Shown here: piece after piece, positions 36,595 to 45,185 of the stretch
Layout of the letters: each line of letters starts with the position of its first letter
Position numbering within the stretch: position 1 is the stretch's first letter
Assembly: GCA_045226255.1 (NCBI GenBank)
Contig: JBGVCG010000003.1
Location: 62,001-126,000, forward strand
Source of the DNA: UBA1181 sp045226255
Lineage (GTDB): Bacteria; Bacteroidota; Bacteroidia; Bacteroidales; Paludibacteraceae
Length of the DNA stretch: 64,000 nt
Direction: 5' to 3'
Position numbers and translations under genes: made by a program
The notes under the pieces: generated by a model
Told to the model about the DNA's origin: nothing
What the model saw: the letters and a program-made list of their open reading frames with translations, nothing else
Database searches by the model: none

Positions 36595-37233
36595 TTAGAT
36601 GATAGTTTGACTTCCCAAATAGATTGAATTGGCAACGTTGATACTATCGGCAGAAACAAAGCCGATGTAAAGTTCAACAGTGTCGCCATTCCAATCGGCA
36701 GGAAAATTCAGTTCGGCGGATTGGTCGGCACGGGTGGCAGCAGAAGTGTTGAATACGGCTTCGCCCTTATCGGGATTGAATGCCAACGGCATTGCTACAT
36801 CGGTGGGTTGAGCATCACCCTGACCGGTGTTGTCTGTCCACGAAATGGTGGCTTTGCCCGAAGCCATGCTTACGTTAGGTGCGGATGGCTGAGTAAGACT
36901 GCCACGCGAAACAAGTACACTCGAATAGTTAAGCACATAGTCAGGGGAAGTTCCTTCAACAGCATTTTTCACAATATACGACATTGCAGCGTTGAATGCA
37001 GTTTGCTTATTTGCGTAAGTCTTGTAACCAATGCGAATGTAGGCAGTAATGGGTTTCAGAAAATCGAGCGTAAGCGCGAATTTGCTGCGTTGTCCCATCT
37101 GCCCCTCAGTTCGAGGGTTCTTGACACTCTGGGCACGACCACGCATGTAACTGATGCCCTTCCAACTTGAACCTATGACGGTTCCGACCTTGCCGGAAAA
37201 GCCGCCCAAAATACCTTGTTTAATAGTTCCCAT
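36595..37233 (-). CDS. DUF6266 family protein
   Basis: A 212-residue protein starting MGTIKQGILGGFSGKVGTV, then IGSSWKGISYMRGRAQSVKNPRT, the signature opening of the DUF6266 family in Bacteroidota. The rest is beta-rich (FALTLDFLKPITAYIRIGYKTYANKQTAFNAAMSYI, then PSAPNVSMASGKATISWTDN). The family is frequent on mobile elements, often near the end of an element as here, and its function is unknown. No signal peptide. Confidence 0.85.
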   Translation of the reverse strand: MGTIKQGILGGFSGKVGTVIGSSWKGISYMRGRAQSVKNPRTEGQMGQRSKFALTLDFLKPITAYIRIGYKTYANKQTAFNAAMSYIVKNAVEGTSPDYVLNYSSVLVSRGSLTQPSAPNVSMASGKATISWTDNTGQGDAQPTDVAMPLAFNPDKGEAVFNTSAATRADQSAELNFPADWNGDTVELYIGFVSADSINVANSIYLGSQTII

Positions 37234-37316
37234 AAGACTTGAAATTTAGTTTAACATTTTGTTGATTCTTCGGACTTGGTACGGGCTTGATATGGCTCTG
37301 ACCTTATCCGTTTAGA

Positions 37317-37324
37317 CAAAAATA
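37317..37324 (-). promoter_or_regulatory. -7 element TATTTTTG upstream of the DUF6266 gene
   Basis: Matches TAnnTTTG on the minus strand, giving a leader of about 80 bases. No matching -33 element. Confidence 0.4.
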
Positions 37325-37397
37325 TATTCATTGTAAGTTGCTGATTATGTTTTGGTTTTGTGTGCTTTTTATTGCAGCGTTTTGCCGATTGCAACCC

Positions 37398-37808
37398 TCA
37401 TTCGAGGGCTGCAAAGGCTATGGCGGTGCGTAGTTGGCTGATGGTCTTCAACTGCTGCTGGATTTTGAGTTGATAAAGGTCTAACGCTGAAAGTTGTTTT
37501 GCTGTTTGCTCAACCTTTTCGGGCGATAGAATCCTCCAAAGTTGTACGAATAATTTTCGGTAGTTCTCAACAGTAACAAATTCAATTACAGAACCGTGTA
37601 AAAACGGTTTGAGTTTTCCCGAAACAAACAGAATATTGGCAACAGCCTTTACTTCTGATGTTGAGGCTTGGGGAATGCTGATAGCATAGCAATTCGGGCA
37701 GGGTTGCGAGAGAACTTTGCCTGTATTTTTGCCCCTGCTGAGTACATAAACGGCATTTTCGATGGTGTTGCCGTTGAACACGCTGATTTTGATTTCTTCT
37801 GTCTGCAT
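37398..37808 (-). CDS. Small element protein, DUF6943-like
   Basis: A 136-residue protein from the ATG at 37808 (MQTEEIKISVFNG). The frame stays open 44 codons upstream, but that part is a homopolymer-like Phe-rich tract from AAAGAAAAA DNA and is rejected. YVLSRGKNTGKVLSQPCPNCYAI resembles the DUF6943 family of Bacteroidales mobile elements (recalled, not searched). A helical C-terminus ends the protein. No catalytic motif. Confidence 0.6.
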   Translation of the reverse strand: MQTEEIKISVFNGNTIENAVYVLSRGKNTGKVLSQPCPNCYAISIPQASTSEVKAVANILFVSGKLKPFLHGSVIEFVTVENYRKLFVQLWRILSPEKVEQTAKQLSALDLYQLKIQQQLKTISQLRTAIAFAALE

Positions 37809-39055
37809 AATGTTGTGTATTAATGTGTTAATGCTTGCTTGCGACACGACCGCCGCACCAGCGACAGCGCACAACATTTTTCCCCGGCAGAAGAAAAAAC
37901 AGAAAAAAAGAAGAAAGAAAAAGGAATGCCTATCAGTCAACGAAGTGAAGGGCGTTTGTCAAGGTTTGCTCAAAAAAAATACTCTTTGAAGCAAAGCGGA
38001 AAAGGAAGATTTTTTTTGAAAGCAACCCGTAGGGCTTGACCTTTACTAATGCCCGAAACGTAGTTATTTTTGCATTCTCTTTTTATTTCTTTTGGCGGAA
38101 TAAATATTTGATACATAATAAATTAACCTCATCAACTGCGGAATAAGAAAATCAGCCTGATAGGGCTGTAATATAACTGCGCTTCCTCTTTTTTCAGGGG
38201 TGGGTGGTCGGGGGCTGTGCGAGGGCGAAGCGGAAAACCGAGCAGGTAAAGCAGCCCTGAGCCGAACGAAGGCAAGTGGGAAAGCAGCGAAACGAAGTGA
38301 AGTGCTTTACCTGCTTGCCGTAGTGAGAGGCGCGAGCCGATAGCGAGTGGAACGAAGGTGGCTGGCAGGGATAGCCGGAACGGAAAAAAGCGAAATGAGG
38401 AACGAATGAGCGATTTGTAGAGATGGCTCTGACAGCCTACGTTTCAAACGCAGGGCTGGCGTATGTTTTTGCCGTGAAGTGTAGTTTTTTTGTGGGCAGG
38501 CAAGTGCAGAAATGGAAGAGAAAATGTAGTGAGGAACGAACGCAATGAGCGATGGAATGACTGCTCTTGCTTGGGTCTTATATAAGTCGTGGTGGTGCGA
38601 GCGGATTGAGGTACGAAATAAAGCGAACACGACCACAACCGCTGAAAGGGTGGGCAAAAAAACGAAACGGAACATTGCAAAAACTATGACAGCCCGATTA
38701 GCCTGAGAGACCCGCAGGCGAGCACAACACAACAAGCGGCGGTTTGCCCCTTTATAATTTTTTTTGTGAGGGTTGCGAACACCTTATTGGGGTTTAAGGG
38801 GCAAAAAATAGCCGCGAATGACAACCGAACGAACGCTTGGCGGAAGAAAACAAGGCGGCACGCCTGCTGAGAGTACCTAACGAAGTGGGTTGGAACGCAA
38901 CAGCAGAGTGTGCCGACGGTGCTTGCAAGGGTGGCGAAAAAAATATTATGATTTTTTGAAGCCACTTGTCTTGCCCTTGCAGGCATGTTTTTTACGCCTA
39001 AGTGAGCGAGGACGGAATACCTTTTTACCTGCTCGGTTTGTAGCGTGGGCAGGTA
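37809..39055. other. 1.25-kb gene-free, repeat-rich region of the element
   Basis: No convincing gene. Frames present (38307-38735, 38684-38986, both minus) are made of low-complexity readings of purine-rich DNA with many GAACGAA/GCGAA words and lack ribosome binding sites. Structure is plentiful: a 16-base inverted repeat AAACCGAGCAGGTAAA (38235-38250) / its complement (39024-39039); a nested repeat AGCAGGTAAAGCA (38241-38253) / complement (38303-38315); TTTGCCCCTT (38743-38752) / AAGGGGCAAA (38796-38805). It could hold a transfer origin or a structured RNA. Confidence 0.6.
38235..39039. repeat. Segment bounded by a perfect 16-base inverted repeat
   Basis: AAACCGAGCAGGTAAA at 38235-38250 and its exact reverse complement at 39024-39039 enclose about 773 bases without a gene. 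No target-site duplication was recognised at the outer edges. Confidence 0.75.
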
Positions 39056-40813
39056 TTATTCATTAGTTGTCCCGACAATTTCTTCAAACCTTTTTTTTAG
39101 TAATTCCTTTCTTTTAGAAACGAAATCAGGGAAATATTTTATACTTAAATCAACATCCTTGGGAATTAGTTGATTGTCAAGGTCAATCTTTTTATCTTGA
39201 ATCCAAGTCTCAAGAGGTGTATCTAATTTAGATTCATTAAGAGAACTATTTAAGAGTTGAAGGTTGACAATAGAGTTATAATTAAGAGGGTTTGTATAGA
39301 ACAGGAACAAATCCCTATTCTCAAAATCTGTTTCTTTGAGTTTCTGAAAATAACTAAAAGGATGCAAGTGGTCTTTATGAAAAACTTGGTTAAAATTTAA
39401 GTGTGAATAAATCAAAGCCAAAATAGGATAACAATTAGGATCTTCCTTTTGAATTGTCAACAACCCCTCTATATACTCCGAACTAAAAGCAAGGTTTTTA
39501 GTTGGATTGTCTTTGAAAGCTTCTTTTATTTGTTCCAATGGAAAATCTTGTAGGTTAAGATTGTTCCTTAATACCTTTCGTATAGTCGTAAGAATTGCAT
39601 CGGATTGACCGCCAAACACTCTTTTGAGCAATGATAAGCATAACCATTTTCTCATAGCATCTTTTTCACTTTGATGGTGTGCTTGGTTGTTTATATCATT
39701 CTCCAAGTTTTTGTGGTAAATATAATACACCAGCGGTATAACAGCATTTTTAGCTCGTAAACTCGAATCGTTAAATCCCCAAGATTCTACTAATTTGAAT
39801 GCCGCAATAATAGAATCCTTTATCCTATCCCAATTCAGATCGAATTGTTGAACACTTTTACGGTCAAAGTTCTTAACTTGAAATTTGATGTTATCATTGA
39901 ATAGGACAAGGCAAACTTTTAGAATAAAATCGGCATTGACCATAAATCCAGGCTTCCCAATTTCGAAAACTTTCTTTACAACATCTTCTAAGGATTTTCG
40001 AGCATCACGCAAAGTCCAATTGGCAGTCGTAATGGACATAAGCAGGTTAGAAAAACTTAATGGTTCACCACCGCTATTTGTCCTAATGAAGATGTCTAAT
40101 ACAACATCTATTTCTTGAGAAGTTTCCAAGTAGTAATTTATAATCTTTTCGTCAAATACTTTTTTGCGAAGAGTTCTAATAGTTGATTTTGCAAATTGAT
40201 TATTGTTCCAAGTTTGTTGGTCAATAAAGTTATCTAAATCATTTGCATCCTCATACCTTAATATGTCGTTAACCTTAAACCAAATAGCATTGGATTCTTT
40301 TGACAATCTATCGTAATCGCTTCTTGTCAAGAAGCGGAAATCGTATTTCATTTGTCTTTCGTCTTCATCTGGCAATGGACTTGCTATATTTACGTATAAG
40401 TGTCTTGTGGGTAAACTTTTCTCATCGTCTTTCCACCAAGCACGAGGCATTTTATATGCATAACTACCTTTCAATCCAAGATAAATACTGGTAAGTCGCT
40501 GTTGACCATCAATTACAGCATAAAAATCTGGAAAAGCTTTTGTGTCAATGTCAATGTTGTCTTCTTTGAAAAATTGACGATATTCAGTTAAGAATTGATA
40601 AAACTTAAAATCATTCTTTATGCTTTGTTCCTTGATTTCCCAAAACATAAAAGAGTTGATAGGATAACCTCGCATTATACTATCAAATAAAGTTTCCACT
40701 TTATCACTACTCCATACAAATTTCCTCTGAATTGCTGGTATTAGGTACTGTCTTGCTACGATTTTGTCTATCGCATCTTTAATTGTTATTGGTGTTGCAA
40801 ATCCACTTGACAT
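39056..40813 (-). CDS. GmrSD-like DUF262-DUF1524 endonuclease
   Basis: A 585-residue single-chain protein. The N-terminal DUF262 domain shows IPAIQRKFVWSSDKVETLFDSI (25-46) and DGQQRLTSIYLGL (102-114), the NTP-binding motif of GmrS/DndB-like proteins. The C-terminal part carries DHLHP (481-485) followed by NSIVNLQLLNSSLNESK, an HNH-type nuclease pattern of DUF1524 (GmrD). Proteins of this build cut modified phage DNA in type IV systems. It starts 21 bases after the Argonaute stop and is the last gene of the eight-gene cluster. No separate terminator was recognised after it; the gene-free region follows. Confidence 0.83.
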   Translation of the reverse strand: MSSGFATPITIKDAIDKIVARQYLIPAIQRKFVWSSDKVETLFDSIMRGYPINSFMFWEIKEQSIKNDFKFYQFLTEYRQFFKEDNIDIDTKAFPDFYAVIDGQQRLTSIYLGLKGSYAYKMPRAWWKDDEKSLPTRHLYVNIASPLPDEDERQMKYDFRFLTRSDYDRLSKESNAIWFKVNDILRYEDANDLDNFIDQQTWNNNQFAKSTIRTLRKKVFDEKIINYYLETSQEIDVVLDIFIRTNSGGEPLSFSNLLMSITTANWTLRDARKSLEDVVKKVFEIGKPGFMVNADFILKVCLVLFNDNIKFQVKNFDRKSVQQFDLNWDRIKDSIIAAFKLVESWGFNDSSLRAKNAVIPLVYYIYHKNLENDINNQAHHQSEKDAMRKWLCLSLLKRVFGGQSDAILTTIRKVLRNNLNLQDFPLEQIKEAFKDNPTKNLAFSSEYIEGLLTIQKEDPNCYPILALIYSHLNFNQVFHKDHLHPFSYFQKLKETDFENRDLFLFYTNPLNYNSIVNLQLLNSSLNESKLDTPLETWIQDKKIDLDNQLIPKDVDLSIKYFPDFVSKRKELLKKRFEEIVGTTNE

Positions 40814-40834
40814 GATATTTTGAATTTTAATTGT

Positions 40835-42919
40835 TTACAAAAACCAAAGATTGTTTTTCCCGAACTGTGGCAATTCCGCTTCAGAGAAGTGCGGAACTAT
40901 TTCTGCAACCATTTCGGGGTATTTTATCGTTATAGGCAGATTCTGCTGCTTGACTGATTTCCAATACATTCGACTGAACTGATATACTTGATTCAGCAAA
41001 TTAAACGCATCGGTCATAGGAATATCTTTGTCAGACTGATTGACGATTTTAGAGAGGCGTATGCGGACAGGGAACAGCATATCAATATTATTCTCATTTC
41101 CATTGTATCGAGAATTGTTGTAAAGCAGGAAATCGTTGTTATGAATCTTTAGCACTGTTCCGCTCAATGGCATATACCCTTGTTGCTTCTCGTCAAACAT
41201 TACTATGTCGCTGGTTTCCGTCTTGTTGATAGTAACAATGAGAACGGGGATATTCAACCCCAACGTGTTAAGCATTTGCGTTATCGGTCTTGCCTCTCGT
41301 TTGCTCATCGTTTTGTAATAGTGAATGATAAGGCGTTGGGGATTGGTCTCGCTGTCAACAACAAAGTGTCCGATTGCCTTGCGGATACCGGCAACAATAC
41401 TTTCGAGGTCGTTAGCTTTGCAACAGTCGAAGTTTTTGAACAATCCATTAGGGTTGAAACTGAAAGCACTGCCAACGTAGCGTTCACCGACTTTTTCGGA
41501 TAGGAACGCACCAACGCCAATAACCAAATCTTTATTTGCCGTATGGCTGTTCAGCTGCCACGGAATACCACCGATTTTTGCAAGAATGGCTGTAGCGATA
41601 TTAGGCAGATGGAAATTGAAATATTGATTATTTGGTCGGTCTTTATAAATGACTTGCGAAGTAATCTTCTTTTCGAGCAACAACTCTTTGATTTGAAAGT
41701 ACAAGCCATAATAAGGACTATTCACAGCATCACGGGAAATAGGGCTGATGTAAATAGCTACATATTGAGTTTGTGGGTCTAATGGTTTGTTGGCAAGTTG
41801 AGTCTTGATTTCAGACAAGGCATTTTGTAAGTCAGAAAAGTAGATACTGCCATTCGGGTCAGTGCTGAAAGGCTGTTTTATGCAGGTTGCAAGAGGCGGG
41901 AAAACATATCGTTGTTCGCCTGTTGATGTGTCAACCATCGGTTTGTAGCCCTGCGTGAAAATATTATACAACGACTTACATATGCTGGTGTCAGTTTTTT
42001 GTGCTATGAAGAAAAACTTAACTTGCGGTTTTGGCGAGGGCTGATAAATGCCCAAAGCATCCATAGACTTTGACCCGAACACACAACTATAAGGGTCAAT
42101 GCCTGTTTTACCATTTTTGAATTGCAAGAGGTTAGCACCTTTAGCCACTTGCCCGATACGTTCTTCTGGCACATTGAACATTTCACCCGACAAACAGAAA
42201 AGAGCTTGAAACTCACTTGTATGCAGGTGTTGGCGGACAAAGTTGTTGATATGGTTGTATGTGGTGGTATATTTGTCGATGTTGCGAAAACGTTTCTCTG
42301 TAATGTGCAGTTCTGAAACCAACTCACGGTTGATTTTTGGAAAAGCCTTGTCAATCTGCTGTTTTTGATTTGGTGTCAGATTCTTGTATTTGACCACCTC
42401 GCCACCGACAACAACTTTGAAACGGTCGGTCTGTAAATCGAGTGCGGACAGCGGTTTGTTATAGACCGTTGAAATGCCGTTGAAAGAGACAACCAATTCC
42501 CAACTGTCAGAGAATACCGCATATTGTGGTATGAGCGAGAAGCGTAGATATTCAGTGCAATTCTGCATTGGCTGCTGTGTGTTTCTCATCCAAACCTCAA
42601 CATTGTCAATCTTATCAAGGGTGGCAATCTGCGTTTGGCGGAAATGGTTGTATAGTTGCTGGGTGATGATATGCTTTGCAATGCGGCGTTGGCTGTTCAA
42701 ATCTATCTGAGCGGTGTACTGCGTTCCTTTACATTCGGCCGGGTTGGTGAGCGAGTAGAACAAACTTTTGACATCAGCAAGTTCGGAATGCTGTTGCCAG
42801 AGTTCGGGACATTCATCGGCATACACCAATTCGGGGTGTGTATCGTTGTGTTTTCCGGTATATAGTGCAAGTTCTACTACTTGTTGCACCGGGCGGAATG
42901 TAAAGAAGTTGATTTGCAT
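40835..42919 (-). CDS. Prokaryotic Argonaute with degenerate PIWI catalytic site
   Basis: A 694-residue protein. The MID domain is recognisable in YYGLYFQIKELLLEKKITSQ (403-422) and FHLPNIATAILAKIGGIPW (436-454), a very characteristic pAgo block. The PIWI domain follows (465-694). At the positions of the DEDX catalytic acids it reads IGVG (Gly470 instead of Asp), IIHYYK (Tyr534 instead of Asp) and KYPE (Glu669), so target cleavage is unlikely. About 370 residues precede MID, so it is longer than short pAgos and of the size of long-B types, but the N-terminal and PAZ-like parts were not recognised in detail. A small gene ends 15 bases upstream and a GmrSD-like nuclease gene starts 21 bases downstream. 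Catalytically dead pAgos usually act through a partner effector. Confidence 0.8.
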   Translation of the reverse strand: MQINFFTFRPVQQVVELALYTGKHNDTHPELVYADECPELWQQHSELADVKSLFYSLTNPAECKGTQYTAQIDLNSQRRIAKHIITQQLYNHFRQTQIATLDKIDNVEVWMRNTQQPMQNCTEYLRFSLIPQYAVFSDSWELVVSFNGISTVYNKPLSALDLQTDRFKVVVGGEVVKYKNLTPNQKQQIDKAFPKINRELVSELHITEKRFRNIDKYTTTYNHINNFVRQHLHTSEFQALFCLSGEMFNVPEERIGQVAKGANLLQFKNGKTGIDPYSCVFGSKSMDALGIYQPSPKPQVKFFFIAQKTDTSICKSLYNIFTQGYKPMVDTSTGEQRYVFPPLATCIKQPFSTDPNGSIYFSDLQNALSEIKTQLANKPLDPQTQYVAIYISPISRDAVNSPYYGLYFQIKELLLEKKITSQVIYKDRPNNQYFNFHLPNIATAILAKIGGIPWQLNSHTANKDLVIGVGAFLSEKVGERYVGSAFSFNPNGLFKNFDCCKANDLESIVAGIRKAIGHFVVDSETNPQRLIIHYYKTMSKREARPITQMLNTLGLNIPVLIVTINKTETSDIVMFDEKQQGYMPLSGTVLKIHNNDFLLYNNSRYNGNENNIDMLFPVRIRLSKIVNQSDKDIPMTDAFNLLNQVYQFSRMYWKSVKQQNLPITIKYPEMVAEIVPHFSEAELPQFGKNNLWFL

Positions 42920-42934
42920 AGGCTATGGGATTGG

Positions 42935-43126
42935 TTACACAATATTTTTCCGCATCTTGATTGTACGTAAATCGGGGCGTGGGGTTAAGTCCATTGCCCA
43001 GCGCGTAGTAGTTGGTAAAAGCAGTGCTTTTTGCTTGGCTTCAGCTTTAGACGAAGCATCAAGCAAGACTTGTTCTTGCCATTTGAGTTGATCGTACTTG
43101 TATATGTTGACGGTGAGGGTGTACAT
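42935..43126 (-). CDS. Small protein before the Argonaute gene, unknown
   Basis: A 63-residue basic protein, MYTLTVNIYKYDQLKWQEQ at the start and PDLRTIKMRKNIV at the end. It starts with beta-type sequence followed by a helix (SSKAEAKQKALLL). The ATG at 43126 is preferred over a TTG four codons upstream. It begins 8 bases after the preceding small gene and ends 15 bases before the Argonaute start. No family recognised; tight spacing on both sides supports it being real. Confidence 0.55.
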   Translation of the reverse strand: MYTLTVNIYKYDQLKWQEQVLLDASSKAEAKQKALLLPTTTRWAMDLTPRPDLRTIKMRKNIV

Positions 43127-43134
43127 AAGATGAA

Positions 43135-43329
43135 TCAAGAAAAGTCTGTTTTGGTGTTACAATTTGTTGCGGAAACATTATTTGTACTGATAATGACATC
43201 CTCAAAAGTCTGATACTCGTCTATCTCAACATCAATATTGGGACAATCCATTTCAGATGAGGAAGCAATTACCTTAACAAACTCTTCAGAATAGCCAATC
43301 ACCTTTAATTCTTCTTCTAAAGTTTTCAT
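43135..43329 (-). CDS. Small acidic protein after the SDH-type protease, unknown
   Basis: A 64-residue acidic protein beginning MKTLEEELKVIGYSEEFVKVI. Its ATG overlaps the protease stop codon (ATGA), so translation is probably coupled. No cysteine pair, HTH or membrane segment is seen. No family recognised. Confidence 0.55.
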   Translation of the reverse strand: MKTLEEELKVIGYSEEFVKVIASSSEMDCPNIDVEIDEYQTFEDVIISTNNVSATNCNTKTDFS

Positions 43330-44345
43330 CTTTTTACAGGAATTAATGGATTCATAATAGGTGCATTTCTTATTATGCAATAATTTTCAGAAACAAATAT
43401 TTTAACCATTTGCGTGTTTTCGAATAACCAATAAAACATTGCCCACATTCTACGCATTGCTCTATCAAGACCATCCACATCTTCTGAATGTGTTATTTTG
43501 AGTTTACAAATGTCTCTTGCAACATCACGGTTAATTGCATGACCATGATTTTTCCAAACACTATGGTTGCATAGTAAATTGGCTATTTGTTCTGCTCTCT
43601 TTTCTTTTTCTTCATCAGTGACAGTTTGATTAGAAGAGTGTTTTTCCCATGTCTTAAATTTGTATTTGAGTAAGAAATCCTTAACGGTTTCAATAGAGTA
43701 ATTGCTTGCACTTTGCGCCAATCCGATGTCACGTGGGTCAATATTTTTCAGTAGTTGTATGTCTGTCCATACAGGTTGTTCATGATTCTTTAGTTTTTCT
43801 TCACCGCGTTTTCGAATGTCTTCTAATGCCAATAAAATAGATTGTGCAGGAACAAAACGCCCCTCTCTGTTTGGTATTTGTGGATCAATAGGTCCAAACT
43901 TTGATTGCTTTGACATTACAATTTCATCACCAGACATAATGAATATAGTCCCTGCACTCATAGCCATATTGAGCACGATGAAATTAACCTTATCAAAGCG
44001 TGGTCGTAGAGCATTGACGAAATTGTTAACTTGATTAGCCAAACCGCCTGGTGTTACAAGGACAATGTCCACTTCTTTACATTCGCTTGGAACAGATGCA
44101 ACCATTTCATTAAATGGCAAATCATCTGTTCCATCAATTGAATTGTTGATATTATTATGGACAACGTTTGCAATATAGCATAATACAGGATTATGGCGAG
44201 TGGCTTTTATTTCATTGATGCTACGGCGGATTTCTCCGACTATATTCAAATTGTTGTATTGATAACTTATCAAACTTTCAAATTCCCGACCGTCTTTCAT
44301 TACGTCAAGAAGTGATGTTGCAATATTTGTTACAAAAGGATTCAT
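43326..44345 (-). CDS. SDH_sah/SppA-like serine protease-fold protein
   Basis: A 339-residue protein of the ClpP/crotonase fold. VDIVLVTPGGLANQVNNFVNAL (92-113), LNMAMSAGTIFIMSGDEIVMS (125-145) and KFGPIDPQI match the SDH_sah (serine dehydrogenase proteinase) family, with Ser130 as probable nucleophile. There is no clear N-terminal transmembrane segment, unlike some relatives. Genes of this family occur in defence islands, but their role is not known. It starts 1 base after the endonuclease stop and overlaps the next small gene by 4 bases. Confidence 0.8.
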   Translation of the reverse strand: MNPFVTNIATSLLDVMKDGREFESLISYQYNNLNIVGEIRRSINEIKATRHNPVLCYIANVVHNNINNSIDGTDDLPFNEMVASVPSECKEVDIVLVTPGGLANQVNNFVNALRPRFDKVNFIVLNMAMSAGTIFIMSGDEIVMSKQSKFGPIDPQIPNREGRFVPAQSILLALEDIRKRGEEKLKNHEQPVWTDIQLLKNIDPRDIGLAQSASNYSIETVKDFLLKYKFKTWEKHSSNQTVTDEEKEKRAEQIANLLCNHSVWKNHGHAINRDVARDICKLKITHSEDVDGLDRAMRRMWAMFYWLFENTQMVKIFVSENYCIIRNAPIMNPLIPVKR

Positions 44346-44346
44346 A

Positions 44347-45183
44347 TTAAATTTTCAAAAGAGTTTTAGAAGACAATTTACTCTCTAAGAGTTTTAAAAA
44401 TGATGTTAATTCGACTTTAGCTTCTGCTTTTAATCCAAGACATTGTGCAATTCCATCAGAATCGGTACTTGTTCGTTCTATTAATGAAAGTTGATACTTA
44501 CTCCTATTTACCGATAATGAATAACAGTGAAAATGAAAGGAATCTCCTATTTTTGCATTGGTTGATATGTGCCCAAAATCAAATTCTTTCCGCATATAAT
44601 TCATTAAGCAATCTTGCAAAACTAAAACAAGATGCCTGTTGAGAGTTTCAAAAGTATTCACCTTATGGTGCATTTGCACAAGAATAGTTTTTGCTGTCAT
44701 CTTCCAATTCATTCCAAAGGTTGATTCCTCAGTTGATGTTTTAACAACTCCTTGTGATTGTAAAAAAGCTTGTCGGTGTCCCCAAACTGACCCCGTTGTA
44801 TCCATTGTTTGAAGTTCTATTCCAACGAAGTCTTTTACCTTCCCATTTTTCACTGATGCGAGAACATAATCAACACTTCCACCAGGAATAGCTACTTCCG
44901 GGATAATGTGAAGTTGATTACCAGGTTCATGAAGTGTTAGCAAATGAATACAATCAATAAAAATTTGTTTGTTCTCTAGCAATCTATGAGGGCAAATTAT
45001 AACGCAGTCTTTATTCCTACCATATGCAACCGTACATGTACCGATTGAAATTGCAGGTGTACTTTTCCTGACCTTAACACATTTCTTGCCTAGGTAGTTG
45101 CAATGTTGATTCTTTACTATTGTTTTCCAATTAACTTTTCTATTTTTAGAACTTTCTGTAAATAATTCTAATATCTTATCCAT
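44347..45183 (-). CDS. NotI-like type II restriction endonuclease
   Basis: A 278-residue protein. The block IPEVAIPGGSVDYVLASVKNG, DFVGIELQTMDTTGSVWGHR has the PD-(D/E)xK order with Asp105, Glu123 and Gln125, the D...ExQ form found in NotI. N-terminal cysteines (28, 35, 50, 60, 64; KKCVKVRKSTP, ISIGTCTVAYG, VIICPHR) fit the cysteine-bound metal site of NotI. It starts 2 bases after the methyltransferase stop, the usual partner. Recognition sequence unknown; at 278 residues it is shorter than NotI (383). Confidence 0.72.
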   Translation of the reverse strand: MDKILELFTESSKNRKVNWKTIVKNQHCNYLGKKCVKVRKSTPAISIGTCTVAYGRNKDCVIICPHRLLENKQIFIDCIHLLTLHEPGNQLHIIPEVAIPGGSVDYVLASVKNGKVKDFVGIELQTMDTTGSVWGHRQAFLQSQGVVKTSTEESTFGMNWKMTAKTILVQMHHKVNTFETLNRHLVLVLQDCLMNYMRKEFDFGHISTNAKIGDSFHFHCYSLSVNRSKYQLSLIERTSTDSDGIAQCLGLKAEAKVELTSFLKLLESKLSSKTLLKI

Positions 45184-45185
45184 AC

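Noticed and set aside
38307..38986. Minus-strand frames 38307-38735 and 38684-38986 in the element's non-coding region
   Set aside because: Readings of repetitive purine-rich DNA, rich in Arg/Ser/Phe/Cys, overlapping each other, no start signals or family.
40835..42919. Assignment of the Argonaute as a SPARTA/SPARSA short pAgo
   Set aside because: It is about 200 residues too long for a short pAgo and no TIR-APAZ or Sir2-APAZ gene is adjacent; the upstream neighbours are two small ORFs and an SDH-type protease.
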